Assembly: GCA_945867185.1 (NCBI GenBank) | Contig: CAMBHM010000018.1 | Span: forward strand, 1-13,278 | Origin: Legionella genomosp. 1 | Lineage (GTDB): Bacteria; Pseudomonadota; Gammaproteobacteria; Legionellales; Legionellaceae | DNA length: 13,278 bases | Direction: 5' to 3' | Part shown: in pieces, positions 1-8,720 of the stretch | How positions within the stretch are numbered: position 1 is the stretch's first letter | How the letters are laid out: the number at the start of each line of letters is the position of its first letter | Program-made: the position numbers and the translations under genes | The notes under the pieces: generated by a model | What the model saw: the letters and a program-made list of their open reading frames with translations, nothing else | What the model was told of the DNA's origin: nothing | Database searches by the model: none

Positions 1-1
1 C

Positions 2-412
2 ATCAATGGGTACAATAGCATGCCTGTTAAAGGGGCTTGTGTGACTTGCTCTGACAATGATCTCATGGCTGCAGTGGACTATTTGCTGAGTGAATCATTA
101 ACCCGTTCTCAATGGTTGGATGTGCAGTCGGGTGGTGCTGAGAAATTTCCTTCCAGTGGCAAGGATGTTTATAACGACAACTGCAGTGTGTGTCATAACG
201 ATGGCAAATTGGGCGCGCCCAAAATAGGAGATAAAGCAGCCTGGAAATCGTTGATAGCACAGAACATGGATGTCTTGGTTGAGCATACGATGACGGGAGA
301 GCATCATCCAAGCCATGGTAACTGTGAACACTGTACCACGGCTGAAATCATCGATGCTATTAAGTACCTCGTCAGTCAATCAAAAACCGAAGGTAATTTC
401 ACATTGTGGTAA
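2..412 (+). CDS. Diheme cytochrome c, c5-like, 3' part (5' end outside window)
   Basis: This is the C-terminal part of a periplasmic diheme cytochrome c that probably feeds electrons to the oxidase encoded next to it. The frame is open to the left edge. The first ATG, at 20, is the axial Met inside the first heme domain (NSMPVKGAC), so it is not the start. What remains of domain 1 is that Met and a c5-style CxxC pair (visible residues 13 and 16). Domain 2 has heme motif CSVCH at visible residues 61-65 and a matching CxxC at 108 and 111. The expected second axial Met position reads His (HHPSHGNC, His102). The first CxxCH motif must lie upstream. The stop codon overlaps the coxB ribosome binding site, so the gene looks co-transcribed with the cox genes. 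Family is fairly sure. Whether it is the physiological donor is inferred from position. Confidence 0.85.
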   Translation: MNGYNSMPVKGACVTCSDNDLMAAVDYLLSESLTRSQWLDVQSGGAEKFPSSGKDVYNDNCSVCHNDGKLGAPKIGDKAAWKSLIAQNMDVLVEHTMTGEHHPSHGNCEHCTTAEIIDAIKYLVSQSKTEGNFTLW

Positions 413-416
413 GGGG
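411..416 (+). promoter_or_regulatory. Ribosome binding site of coxB
   Basis: AAGGGG sits 5 bases before the coxB ATG and overlaps the TAA stop of the upstream cytochrome gene. This supports the coxB start at 422 and translational coupling between the two genes. Confidence 0.6.
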
Positions 417-421
417 TAGGG

Positions 422-1621
422 ATGTTTAAGTCGATCTATAAACTGGTGAGTCTGATGTTGGCGTTGCTGCCTATGAAATCAGGGTTTACACAGGCAGATC
501 CTTGGCAGATGAATATGTACCAAGGCGTGACACCGCTTAGTCATGATATGTATGACTTGCACATGGTGGCGCTTGGTATTTGTGCCGTGATTGGGATCGT
601 AGTGTTTGGAGTGATGTTTTACTCTATTTTTTATCATCGCAAATCAAAACAAGTGGTTCCAGCGACGTTTCATGTCAATACGCGCTTGGAAGTCATGTGG
701 ACCATTATTCCTTTTTTAATTTTGATAGGGTTGGCGGTGCCTGCGACAACCATCTTGATGCGTTTGGACGACAGTTCGCTTGCAGATGTCACCATCAAGA
801 TCATTGGTCATCAATGGAAATGGCAATATCAATATTTAGATCAAGGCATCAGCTACTTCAGTAGTTTGTCTACACCCTATGCGCAAATTCAAAATAAGCA
901 GCCGAAAGGCGAGTGGTATTTGCTCGAAGTTGATCACCCTTTAGTGATTCCAGTGCATCAAAAAATACGATTTTTAGTGACCTCCAACGATGTGGTGCAC
1001 TCTTGGTGGGTGCCTGAATTGGGCGTAAAACGAGATGCCATTCCAGGATTTATGCACGAAGCATGGGCCCGTATTGAACGCCCGGGGACCTATCGGGGAC
1101 AATGCGCAGAACTATGTGGTATCAATCATGGATTTATGCCCATTGTTGTTCAGGCGGTGTCCGAAGCTGAGTTTGCAACCTGGGTTGCAGCTCAAGTCAA
1201 GGTCGAAGACAAATACGCGCTTATGGCCACGCAACCTGTTACACAAAAGGTGATGAGCCGATTAGATCTGATGGCCTTAGGAAAAGAAAAGTACAACTTG
1301 ATTTGTGCTGCTTGTCATCAAGCGAATGGAAAAGGGTTGCCGCCCTTGTATCCTGCTTTAAAAAACAGTTCGATTGCAGTGGGCAACCCCATTTCGCGTC
1401 ATATTGGACTGATATTAAATGGAGTACCAGGTTCGGCCATGCAAGCTTATAAAGATCAACTGACAGATGAAGATATAGCGGCGCTCACGACCTATGAGCG
1501 AAACGCGTGGGGGAACAATACGGATGATGAAATTCAGCCAGCGGATGTGGCAACAGTACGTCATGAGAATGATCAAGCACCGACCATGGTGAAGAAAGCA
1601 AATGCTGGAGGGTTACGATGA
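422..1621 (+). CDS. coxB: Cytochrome c oxidase subunit II with fused C-terminal cytochrome c domain
   Basis: Subunit II of an aa3-type oxidase accepts electrons from cytochrome c at its CuA centre and passes them to heme a. The 399-residue product starts with a signal-like hydrophobic stretch (about 5-24), followed by two membrane helices (about 47-70 and 91-113) and a periplasmic cupredoxin domain. All CuA ligands are visible: His193, then the CAELCGINHGFM block with Cys228, Glu230, Cys232, His236 and Met239. A C-terminal cytochrome c domain follows, with heme motif CAACH at 295-299 and a likely axial Met340 (GSAMQAY). This makes it a caa3-like, heme-bearing subunit II that can take electrons directly from the diheme cytochrome encoded upstream. 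The stop overlaps the start of coxA by four bases (ATGA). The family call is secure. Confidence 0.97.
   Translation: MFKSIYKLVSLMLALLPMKSGFTQADPWQMNMYQGVTPLSHDMYDLHMVALGICAVIGIVVFGVMFYSIFYHRKSKQVVPATFHVNTRLEVMWTIIPFLILIGLAVPATTILMRLDDSSLADVTIKIIGHQWKWQYQYLDQGISYFSSLSTPYAQIQNKQPKGEWYLLEVDHPLVIPVHQKIRFLVTSNDVVHSWWVPELGVKRDAIPGFMHEAWARIERPGTYRGQCAELCGINHGFMPIVVQAVSEAEFATWVAAQVKVEDKYALMATQPVTQKVMSRLDLMALGKEKYNLICAACHQANGKGLPPLYPALKNSSIAVGNPISRHIGLILNGVPGSAMQAYKDQLTDEDIAALTTYERNAWGNNTDDEIQPADVATVRHENDQAPTMVKKANAGGLR
1607..1612 (+). promoter_or_regulatory. Ribosome binding site of coxA inside the coxB end
   Basis: GGAGGG lies within the last codons of coxB, 5 bases before the coxA ATG at 1618. It fixes the coxA start and fits coupled translation across the ATGA overlap. 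Confidence 0.65.
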
Positions 1622-3219
1622 GTCATGCGATCGCACACGAGTTAGATCACGAAGATCATGGCCCGATGCAAGGTAAGGGTGTATTAGGGTTTATCAAACG
1701 GTGGTTATTCACGACGAACCATAAAGATATTGGCACGTTATATTTGTGGTTGGCGATGGTGAGTTTCTTTGTTGCGGGCGCCATGGCACTTGTTATCCGT
1801 GCTGAGCTCTTTCAACCAGGACATCGGTTTGTCGATCCTAACTTTTTTAATCAGATGACTACCTTACATGGATTGATGATGTTATTTGGGGTGGTGATGC
1901 CAGCCTTTACGGGGATGGCCAATTGGCAAATTCCGATGATGATTGGTGCGCCAGATATGGCATTGCCTCGATTAAATAACTGGAGTTTTTGGATTTTACC
2001 CTTCGCGTTTGTGTTGTTGGGATCAACCTTGTTTCATGCAGGGGGTGGACCCAATTTTGGTTGGACGATGTATGCACCTTTGTCTACTAAGTTTGCGCCG
2101 CCAAGCACGGATTTTATGATTTTCTCCATTCATATGATGGGGCTCTCCTCTATCATGGGATCAATCAATATCATTGCCACCATTTTGAATATGCGCGCAC
2201 CAGGGATGACCCTGATGAAAATGCCGGTATTTGTCTGGAGTTGGCTTATCACAGCATTTTTATTAATTGCGATCATGCCTGTGCTTGCCGGTGCTGTGAC
2301 GATGATGCTCGCAGACAGGCATTTTGGGACGAGCTTCTTTGAGGCAGCAGGGGGAGGCGATCCCATTTTGTTTCAGCATATTTTTTGGTTTTTTGGTCAT
2401 CCAGAAGTGTATGTATTGGTGTTGCCTGCTTTTGGGGTGATTTCTGAAATTATTCCAACGTTCAGTCGAAAACCGTTATTTGGGTATCATTTTATGGTTT
2501 ACGCCATCATCAGTATTGCGGTCTTGTCGTTTGTGGTGTGGGTGCATCATATGTTTACGACGGGCGTACCACTAGGAGCAGAGCTCTTTTTCATGTACAC
2601 AACGATGTTGATTGCGGTGCCCACGGGGATCAAAGTATTCAATTGGGTGGGGACGATGTTTAAAGGTGCGATGACCTTTGAAACACCGATGTTGTTTGCG
2701 GTCTCGTTTGTGTTTTTATTCACCATTGGCGGATTCACCGGATTGATGTTGGCCTTAGTACCTGCTGATTATCAATATCAAGATACGTATTTTGTTGTAG
2801 CGCATTTTCATTATGTGTTGGTGCCTGGTGTCATTTTTGCCCTGATGGCCGCGACTTATTATTGGTTGCCGAAATGGACTGGGCATATGTATAACGAGCG
2901 TTTGGGTCAATGGCATTTTTGGCTGTCGGTCATCTCTGTGAACATCACGTTTTTTCCCATGCACTTTTTGGGATTGGCTGGTATGCCAAGACGGATCCCA
3001 GATTATGCGTTGCAATTTACAAATTTTAATATGATCGCTTCCATTGGTGCGTTTATCTTTGGATTGTCGCAGTTGTTGTTTTTATATAATGTGATTGCAA
3101 CCGTGCGGCATGGAAAGAAGGTAGGAGATAAAGTGTGGGAAGGGGCACATGGGTTAGAGTGGACCTTGTCGTCTCCCCCGCCTTATCACAGCTTTACAAC
3201 ACCGCCTGATATCCATTGA
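1618..3219 (+). CDS. coxA: Cytochrome c oxidase subunit I
   Basis: This is the catalytic subunit, an inner-membrane heme-copper oxidase that reduces O2 to water and pumps protons. The 533 residues carry about twelve membrane helices and every key residue. His84 (TTLHGLMM) and His398 are the heme a ligands, and His396 (VVAHFHYV) is the heme a3 ligand. His261, His310 and His311 bind CuB, with Tyr265 in HPEVY as the crosslinked tyrosine. Glu263 in the same motif and Asp113 (GAPDMALPR) mark the D proton channel, and Lys339 (PTGIKVFNW) the K channel. Glu in the HPEVY motif is typical of A1-type oxidases. The N-terminus is His- and acid-rich. The gene overlaps coxB by 4 bases, and the next gene starts at its stop codon. 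Identification is secure. Confidence 0.98.
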   Translation: MSHAIAHELDHEDHGPMQGKGVLGFIKRWLFTTNHKDIGTLYLWLAMVSFFVAGAMALVIRAELFQPGHRFVDPNFFNQMTTLHGLMMLFGVVMPAFTGMANWQIPMMIGAPDMALPRLNNWSFWILPFAFVLLGSTLFHAGGGPNFGWTMYAPLSTKFAPPSTDFMIFSIHMMGLSSIMGSINIIATILNMRAPGMTLMKMPVFVWSWLITAFLLIAIMPVLAGAVTMMLADRHFGTSFFEAAGGGDPILFQHIFWFFGHPEVYVLVLPAFGVISEIIPTFSRKPLFGYHFMVYAIISIAVLSFVVWVHHMFTTGVPLGAELFFMYTTMLIAVPTGIKVFNWVGTMFKGAMTFETPMLFAVSFVFLFTIGGFTGLMLALVPADYQYQDTYFVVAHFHYVLVPGVIFALMAATYYWLPKWTGHMYNERLGQWHFWLSVISVNITFFPMHFLGLAGMPRRIPDYALQFTNFNMIASIGAFIFGLSQLLFLYNVIATVRHGKKVGDKVWEGAHGLEWTLSSPPPYHSFTTPPDIH

Positions 3220-3221
3220 GG

Positions 3222-3743
3222 ATGAGACAGCACACAAGATTAGTCGGCCTGTTGTTTGTGCTCGTACTGGGGATGTTTGCGTTTGGATTCGCTTTGGTTC
3301 CCATATACAACTCCCTTTGTAAAACGTTAGGCATTAATGGAAAGACCAATGCCGTCGCCGTGGCTTATGATAAACACACGGCGACGGATAAGACTCGAGA
3401 GGTGTGGGTTGAGTTTGTTGCGACCAACACAGGGGCCGTACCTTGGGCGTTTTATCCACATGTTCGTAAAATCAAGATCCATCCTGGGGAGTTGGCAAGG
3501 CTGTCGTTTTATGCAGAAAACAAAACGAATCACACCATGACGGTGCAAGCGATTCCCAGTGTTTCACCTGGCATTGCTGCAAAATATTTAAAAAAGACAG
3601 AGTGTTTTTGTTTTACGCGGCAAACGTTACAGGGACATGAAGCAATGGACATGCCCTTGTTGTTTCATTTGGATCCAGATTTGCCACCGCAGGTGAAAAC
3701 GATTACTTTGGCTTATGCTTTATTTGATGTGACTAATCGATAA
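3222..3743 (+). CDS. ctaG: Cytochrome c oxidase assembly protein, CuB copper chaperone
   Basis: This is a CtaG/Cox11-type protein, which inserts copper into the CuB site of subunit I. The product of about 173 residues has one N-terminal membrane helix (about 8-27), then the conserved YNSLCKTLGINGK segment with Cys33, and a periplasmic beta-sandwich domain. The copper-binding CFCF motif is at 128-131 (TECFCFTRQTL). I chose ATG at 3222, 2 bases after the coxA stop. A TTG at 3216 overlapping that stop would add two residues. Neither start has a well-spaced ribosome binding site (GAGG directly touches the ATG), so coupling to coxA translation is likely. Its place between coxA and coxC is the usual one in proteobacterial aa3 operons. 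The name is synonymous with cox11 and is unrelated to the Bacillus ctaG. Confidence 0.94.
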   Translation: MRQHTRLVGLLFVLVLGMFAFGFALVPIYNSLCKTLGINGKTNAVAVAYDKHTATDKTREVWVEFVATNTGAVPWAFYPHVRKIKIHPGELARLSFYAENKTNHTMTVQAIPSVSPGIAAKYLKKTECFCFTRQTLQGHEAMDMPLLFHLDPDLPPQVKTITLAYALFDVTNR

Positions 3744-3771
3744 AATCGGCCACAAAATCAGTTCGAAAAGA

Positions 3772-3777
3772 GAGGAG
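3772..3777 (+). promoter_or_regulatory. Ribosome binding site of coxC
   Basis: GAGGAG lies 11 bases before the coxC ATG at 3789, a little further than ideal. The 45-base gap between ctaG and coxC (3744-3788) contains nothing else recognisable, and no terminator, so coxC should be read from the same transcript. Confidence 0.55.
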
Positions 3778-3788
3778 AACGACCCCTG

Positions 3789-4658
3789 ATGAGCGCACAT
3801 GGTACTTATTATATCCCTAAGCCCAGTCACTGGCCCTTGGTGGGATCGATTGGGCTGACCACTACTTTGGTTGGAGCGGCTTCCTGGCTACATACAGATT
3901 GGTATGGACCCTATGTGTTTACTGCGGGCCTATGTATATTGATTTTTATGATGTTTGGCTGGTTCGGTCAAGTGATTTATGAAAGCCAGAAGGGGGCTTA
4001 TGATCTGCAAGTGGATCGCTCTTTTCGCTGGGGCATGTGTTGGTTTATTTTTTCTGAGGTGTGTTTTTTCGGCGCGTTTTTTGGCGCTTTATTTTTTACT
4101 CGATTTTGGTCTGTCCCGTTGTTGGGTGGGGAGATGCACCCTATCACGCATGTGACGTTATGGCCTAATTTTCAAGCCATTTGGCCATTGCTTACCAATC
4201 CGAATAATCAAGTGTTTGTTGGGGCTTATGAACGTATGGCCCCTTGGGGATTAGCGGCTATCAATACAGCCGTGCTATTGACATCGGGGATCACTATCAC
4301 CTGGGCGCATTGGGCTTTAAAACTGAATAAACGGCGGCAGTTAGAAGTTGGGTTGAGCCTGACGGTGGCATTGGGTGTGATATTCTTGATGCTTCAGGCG
4401 CATGAGTATTATGATGCTTATACGGATATGAATTTGACACTGGACGCTGGCATTTATGGGACCACTTTTTTCATGTTGACGGGGTTTCATGGCTTACATG
4501 TGACGATAGGGACTATCATGCTGATAGTCATTCTGATTCGATCTTGTCGAGGCCATTTTACACCAGAGCGTCATTTTGCGTTTGAAGCTGTTGCTTGGTA
4601 CTGGCACTTTGTAGACGTGGTGTGGTTGTTCTTGTTTATCTTTGTGTATTGGTTGTAA
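3789..4658 (+). CDS. coxC: Cytochrome c oxidase subunit III
   Basis: Subunit III is an inner-membrane protein that binds subunit I and stabilises proton uptake and turnover of the oxidase. It has 289 residues and about seven membrane helices. Family marks include the Ser-Glu pair in helix III (Glu90, in [18 protein letters not shown]), the ITWAHWAL segment near 170, LQAHEYYDA near 202-210, [10 protein letters not shown] at 232-241, and the C-terminal block [14 protein letters not shown] at 270-283. The length and the [14 protein letters not shown] loop (about 113-126) fit the gammaproteobacterial form of the subunit. It follows ctaG by 45 bases and is the last oxidase gene here. uvrA begins 8 bases after its stop. 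Identification is secure. Confidence 0.97.
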   Translation: MSAHGTYYIPKPSHWPLVGSIGLTTTLVGAASWLHTDWYGPYVFTAGLCILIFMMFGWFGQVIYESQKGAYDLQVDRSFRWGMCWFIFSEVCFFGAFFGALFFTRFWSVPLLGGEMHPITHVTLWPNFQAIWPLLTNPNNQVFVGAYERMAPWGLAAINTAVLLTSGITITWAHWALKLNKRRQLEVGLSLTVALGVIFLMLQAHEYYDAYTDMNLTLDAGIYGTTFFMLTGFHGLHVTIGTIMLIVILIRSCRGHFTPERHFAFEAVAWYWHFVDVVWLFLFIFVYWL

Positions 4659-4666
4659 GCGGTCTT

Positions 4667-7495
4667 ATGTCAGTGATCCGAATTCGTGGGGCAAGGACCC
4701 ATAATCTAAAAAATATTCATGTGGAGATTCCTCGAGATAAACTCACGGTCATCACTGGGTTATCAGGTTCAGGGAAGTCTTCACTGGCCTTTGATACCTT
4801 GTATGCAGAAGGCCAACGTCGCTATGTGGAATCGTTGTCGGCGTATGCTCGGCAATTTTTATCCATCATGGAAAAGCCAGATGTAGACAGCATCGAGGGG
4901 TTGTCGCCTGCGATTTCTATTGAGCAGAAAGCCACGTCGCATAACCCTCGCTCGACCATCGGCACCATGACCGAAATTTATGATTATCTGCGATTGTTGT
5001 TTGCACGGGTTGGGGAGCCGAGATGCCCGGTGCATGGTGTTTCGTTGCATGCGCAAACCATTCCTCATATGGTTGATCAGGTGCTGGCGTTGCCACCAGA
5101 AAGCAAAGCCATGATTCTCGCACCTGTGGTCCGGAATAGAAAGGGCGAACAGGTGCAGTTGTTGCAGCAATTGCAGGCTAAAGGCTATGTGAGAGCGAGG
5201 ATTGATGGAATTTTATGTGATTTGGATGATCCTCCTGTTCTTGCTTTACGAAAAAAACACAGTATTGACGTGGTGGTTGATCGTTTTAAAATTCGCGACG
5301 ATTTGAGTGCACGTTTGAGTGAGTCGTTCGAAAACGCACTGAATCTATCAGAGGGCCTGGCCATCGTGGCATCGATGGAAGGGGATTTTACGGAGCAAAT
5401 GTTCTCTTCAACTTTTTCGTGTACGTTTTGTGGTTACAACGTGAGTGAGGTTGAACCCCGTCTTTTTTCATTCAACAACCCTATTGGGGCTTGTCCTACT
5501 TGTGATGGCTTGGGTGTAGATCAATTTTTTGATCCCAATCGAGTTGTTCATGATGCCTCATTGAGTGTGAGCAATGGTGCGATTCGTGGTTGGGACAAAC
5601 GTACAAGTTATTATCATGCCTTATTAGAAGCGCTGGCAACGCATTATCATTTTTCAATGGATGATCCATTTTGTGATTTACCAGAGTCTATTCAGAAACT
5701 CGTGTTATATGGGAGTGGGGAAGAAGTCATTGCTTTTCATTATCAACGCCCGAATGGTGGGACTCTGATAAAAAAACACCCTTTTGAAGGGATTATTCCA
5801 AATATGCAACGTCGATACCGAGAATCAGAGTCTCATCACGTGCGGGATGATTTGTCGACTTATCTTTCATCAAGACCCTGCCCTACTTGTCTCGGTGCGC
5901 GGTTATGTGAAGCGGCACGGCATGTGTTCATTGCAGATAGAACCTTACCTGAGCTTACAGAGGACTCCATAGAAGATCTATATGCTTTTGTGAATCAATT
6001 ACAGTTGCCTGGAAATAAGGGCGAGATTGCCTCTAAAATCACCCAAGAGATTTTGATTCGATTGAATTTTTTGGTCAATGTTGGTTTGGATTATTTATCG
6101 CTATCACGACGAAGTGAAACGTTATCGGGAGGAGAAGCACAGCGGATCCGTTTAGCCAGCCAAATTGGTTCAGGCTTGGTTGGGGTCATGTATATTTTGG
6201 ATGAGCCGTCCATTGGGTTACATCAACGGGATAACGCACGCCTCCTTAAAACCTTGTTGCAATTGCGAGATTTAGGGAACACAGTCATTGTCGTGGAGCA
6301 TGATGAAGAAGCCATCTTGGCCGCAGATTATGTGCTGGATGTGGGGCCTGGTGCGGGCGTACATGGTGGACAAATTATTGCTTCTGGGACCCCACAAGAC
6401 ATCATGAATTCGCCGTTGTCTTTAACGGGTCACTATTTATCTGGTGCGTGCGCCATTTCGGTCCCTTCGGTTCGAACACCTTATAATCCTGAACGGGTTA
6501 TTTCATTGCAAGGTGTGACTTGCCATAACTTGAAAGATCTCACGGTTACGATCCCTCTTGGTTTGATGACTTGTGTGACAGGTGTATCGGGCTCGGGTAA
6601 ATCCAGTCTTATCAATGATACGTTATATCCCTTGGCGGCCGCATTATTAAATCGCGCTACAGCACAGGCATCTGGATCTGTCTCGGCGTTTCTTGGCTTG
6701 TCGCAGTGTGATAAGGTCATTGATATTGATCAAAGCCCAATCGGTCGTACGCCTCGATCGAACCCTGCTACCTACACTGGGTTATTCACACCCATTCGAG
6801 AACTGTTTTCCAATACGCCTGAATCGAGAGCGAGAGGCTATATGCCAGGACGTTTTAGTTTTAACGTTCGTGGGGGTCGTTGTGAAGCCTGCCAAGGAGA
6901 TGGGTTGATTAAAGTAGCCATGCATTTTTTACCAGATATTTATGTAGCTTGTGATGCCTGTCAAAGCAAACGATATCATCGCGAGACTCTAGATATTCAA
7001 TATAAAGGGAAGTCGATTCATGATGTATTGGAGATGACAGTTGAAGAGGCGCGACTGTTTTTCGATGCTATTCCGATGCTGGCTCGCAAGTGTCAAACCC
7101 TGATCGATGTAGGATTGTCTTATATTCGGTTGGGTCAAAGTGCCACGACCTTATCCGGAGGAGAAGCGCAACGTATCAAGTTAGCGCGCGAGCTTTCCAA
7201 GCGAGATACGGGTAATACACTCTATATTTTGGATGAGCCAACGACTGGGCTTCATTTTCATGACACGAAACAATTGTTGAGCGTGCTGACTCGGTTACGA
7301 GATGCAGGCAATACCATCATTGTGATTGAGCATAATTTGGATGTGATCAAAACGGCAGATTGGATCATTGATCTGGGCCCTGAGGGCGGATCTAAAGGGG
7401 GACAAATCGTAGCCATTGGTACGCCGGAGACGGTTGCAGCTTGCTTAAAATCGCACACAGGCGTGTGTTTGAAGCAAATCTTGCAGAAAGCCTGA
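4667..7495 (+). CDS. uvrA: Excinuclease ABC subunit A
   Basis: UvrA is the damage-sensing ATPase of nucleotide excision repair. It dimerises, scans DNA with UvrB and hands the lesion over for UvrC incision in the cytoplasm. The 942 residues match the usual length. First ATPase: Walker [10 protein letters not shown] (31-39), signature LSGGEAQ (486-492), Walker B ILDEPS near 510-515. Second: GVSGSGKSS (639-647), LSGGEAQ (829-835), ILDEPTTG near 854-861. Zinc module 1 uses Cys252, Cys255, Cys276 and Cys279. Module 2 uses Cys739, Cys742, Cys762 and Cys765. The open frame runs back to 4595 inside coxC, but homology starts at [17 protein letters not shown], so ATG 4667 is chosen. No strong ribosome binding site precedes it. 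The 8-base spacing suggests coupling to coxC. The gene appears fully functional. Confidence 0.97.
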   Translation: MSVIRIRGARTHNLKNIHVEIPRDKLTVITGLSGSGKSSLAFDTLYAEGQRRYVESLSAYARQFLSIMEKPDVDSIEGLSPAISIEQKATSHNPRSTIGTMTEIYDYLRLLFARVGEPRCPVHGVSLHAQTIPHMVDQVLALPPESKAMILAPVVRNRKGEQVQLLQQLQAKGYVRARIDGILCDLDDPPVLALRKKHSIDVVVDRFKIRDDLSARLSESFENALNLSEGLAIVASMEGDFTEQMFSSTFSCTFCGYNVSEVEPRLFSFNNPIGACPTCDGLGVDQFFDPNRVVHDASLSVSNGAIRGWDKRTSYYHALLEALATHYHFSMDDPFCDLPESIQKLVLYGSGEEVIAFHYQRPNGGTLIKKHPFEGIIPNMQRRYRESESHHVRDDLSTYLSSRPCPTCLGARLCEAARHVFIADRTLPELTEDSIEDLYAFVNQLQLPGNKGEIASKITQEILIRLNFLVNVGLDYLSLSRRSETLSGGEAQRIRLASQIGSGLVGVMYILDEPSIGLHQRDNARLLKTLLQLRDLGNTVIVVEHDEEAILAADYVLDVGPGAGVHGGQIIASGTPQDIMNSPLSLTGHYLSGACAISVPSVRTPYNPERVISLQGVTCHNLKDLTVTIPLGLMTCVTGVSGSGKSSLINDTLYPLAAALLNRATAQASGSVSAFLGLSQCDKVIDIDQSPIGRTPRSNPATYTGLFTPIRELFSNTPESRARGYMPGRFSFNVRGGRCEACQGDGLIKVAMHFLPDIYVACDACQSKRYHRETLDIQYKGKSIHDVLEMTVEEARLFFDAIPMLARKCQTLIDVGLSYIRLGQSATTLSGGEAQRIKLARELSKRDTGNTLYILDEPTTGLHFHDTKQLLSVLTRLRDAGNTIIVIEHNLDVIKTADWIIDLGPEGGSKGGQIVAIGTPETVAACLKSHTGVCLKQILQKA

Positions 7496-7509
7496 TAACA
7501 AGCAACGCG

Positions 7510-8685
7510 TTACCATTCGTAAATATCACCCAATTTATCATCTGTCGTGACTTGATGATTTCTAAGCCGTTCTTTCTCCGTCTTCGCACCGAGTGCGGCG
7601 ATATCAAACCAAGGCATTGCCATGACTAAATACAGCGTAGCAACAGTTAGTGCTAGGATAGTGTTTGAGAGTTTCACCATAGTTAGCCAAGCTGTTTTGC
7701 TAAAGAAAATCGCGAGGCAATAGCATAGTTGATACAGTGCAAGGATGCTGATGAATACCTGTAAGAAGAAGGCACTGGGTTTAAAGCCATAGTGATTCAT
7801 GGTCTCCCATGGGAATTGTAATACATAAAATGAATAGAAAAACGTGAGGAGCATGGACGTGTAGATGAAGTTACAAAACCAGCGGGCATAGGGTGGTCGC
7901 TCGAAGCCTGCTTGAAAAACCCCATTAAATAAGAGAATATTCAAAAGGCTCAAGAGGACGCTTACCATCCAAATATCAGAAAATTTTGTAGAGGAGAAGG
8001 GGACAAGCACTAAGAAACTGATACTGATGACAACAAAAACAGGATAAAGAAATTTGCAGAAGGCCAGTAAAATAGTTCTCATCTTTGTTAAAACCCCTTC
8101 GCTTTCCTGAAGAATGGTCATGGCAATACCAAAAAAACAGGGCAGAATAATACAGAGAAATGGTCTGCTAGTAACGAGATCTAGGATGTGTGGCATATTT
8201 ATTAATGTAAATAACTGAGCGGCTATTAAAAACAGACCCCAAGTTAAATAAACAAGGATTGCCCCGAAAAAAAACTTCAAAATAACTTGCCAAGCTTCAT
8301 CAAACAAGGTCGTATACGGGAAGGAGAAGCATTTTTCTTGTATCGCTGTGCAATAAAAAACAAACACAATAAAACCGCTGAGGGCACATTGGATCGATAA
8401 GAGGTAGTAGGTGCCTGAGGCGGTAGTATAGGGAATGCTAGAAGTTATCTCATTAGCTAGGTAATAACCCGTCAAGCCATAGAGGAGGGTCATGGGGATT
8501 ACAATTTTCAATGCTAAAAAAAGAGTGTTTCTTTTAGGTAGTTTCATCTGTAATGCAAAGAGTGGGAAGGTCAATACAAAGGCTGTGAAAAGCATATCAA
8601 TGTAGTTAAGGGACGTACGATAAATGAGGAAATATAGGATACAACCTTGCAGTAAGCCAAGGGTCGGTCTGATAAATTTAGTCAT
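7510..8685 (-). CDS. Multi-pass membrane protein, DUF4153-like, shortened C-terminus
   Basis: The 391-residue product is very hydrophobic, with roughly ten predicted membrane helices and no recognisable catalytic motif. Two segments recall the DUF4153 family. One is NHYGFKPSAFF (about 297-307) followed by ALYQLCYCLAIF, like the family's YGLTP helix. The other is the C-terminal MPWFDIAALGAKTEKERL, like the P-LDP--hS--SQ--RL block. I know of no established function for DUF4153. Family members as I remember them are longer, with a soluble tail after this block, whereas this one ends about 19 residues later. The ATG at 8685 has TAAGGA 9 bases ahead. It follows polA by 35 bases and is probably on the same transcript. 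Its base composition looks AT-richer than its neighbours. The gene is real, but the family call is from memory only. Confidence 0.75.
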   Translation of the reverse strand: MTKFIRPTLGLLQGCILYFLIYRTSLNYIDMLFTAFVLTFPLFALQMKLPKRNTLFLALKIVIPMTLLYGLTGYYLANEITSSIPYTTASGTYYLLSIQCALSGFIVFVFYCTAIQEKCFSFPYTTLFDEAWQVILKFFFGAILVYLTWGLFLIAAQLFTLINMPHILDLVTSRPFLCIILPCFFGIAMTILQESEGVLTKMRTILLAFCKFLYPVFVVISISFLVLVPFSSTKFSDIWMVSVLLSLLNILLFNGVFQAGFERPPYARWFCNFIYTSMLLTFFYSFYVLQFPWETMNHYGFKPSAFFLQVFISILALYQLCYCLAIFFSKTAWLTMVKLSNTILALTVATLYLVMAMPWFDIAALGAKTEKERLRNHQVTTDDKLGDIYEW

Positions 8686-8694
8686 AGTCGGTAG

Positions 8695-8700
8695 TCCTTA
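8695..8700 (-). promoter_or_regulatory. Ribosome binding site of the DUF4153-like gene
   Basis: TAAGGA on the minus strand lies 9 bases before the ATG at 8685, a well-placed site that supports this start. Confidence 0.6.
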
Positions 8701-8720
8701 GGATAGTATATATTGTCCAT

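Noticed and set aside
20..412. Complete small cytochrome gene starting at ATG 20
   Set aside because: That Met is the axial ligand of the first heme domain, and the frame stays open upstream, so the gene is cut by the window edge.
4595..4666. 24-residue N-terminal extension of UvrA
   Set aside because: It lies inside coxC in another frame, and UvrA homology begins at the ATG at 4667.
7454..7467. Small hairpin CACAC-AGGC-GTGTG at the uvrA 3' end, as a terminator
   Set aside because: The stem is only 5 bp, inside the coding region. On the plus strand only three Ts follow. On the minus strand a TTTT lies a few bases away, which is too weak to call.
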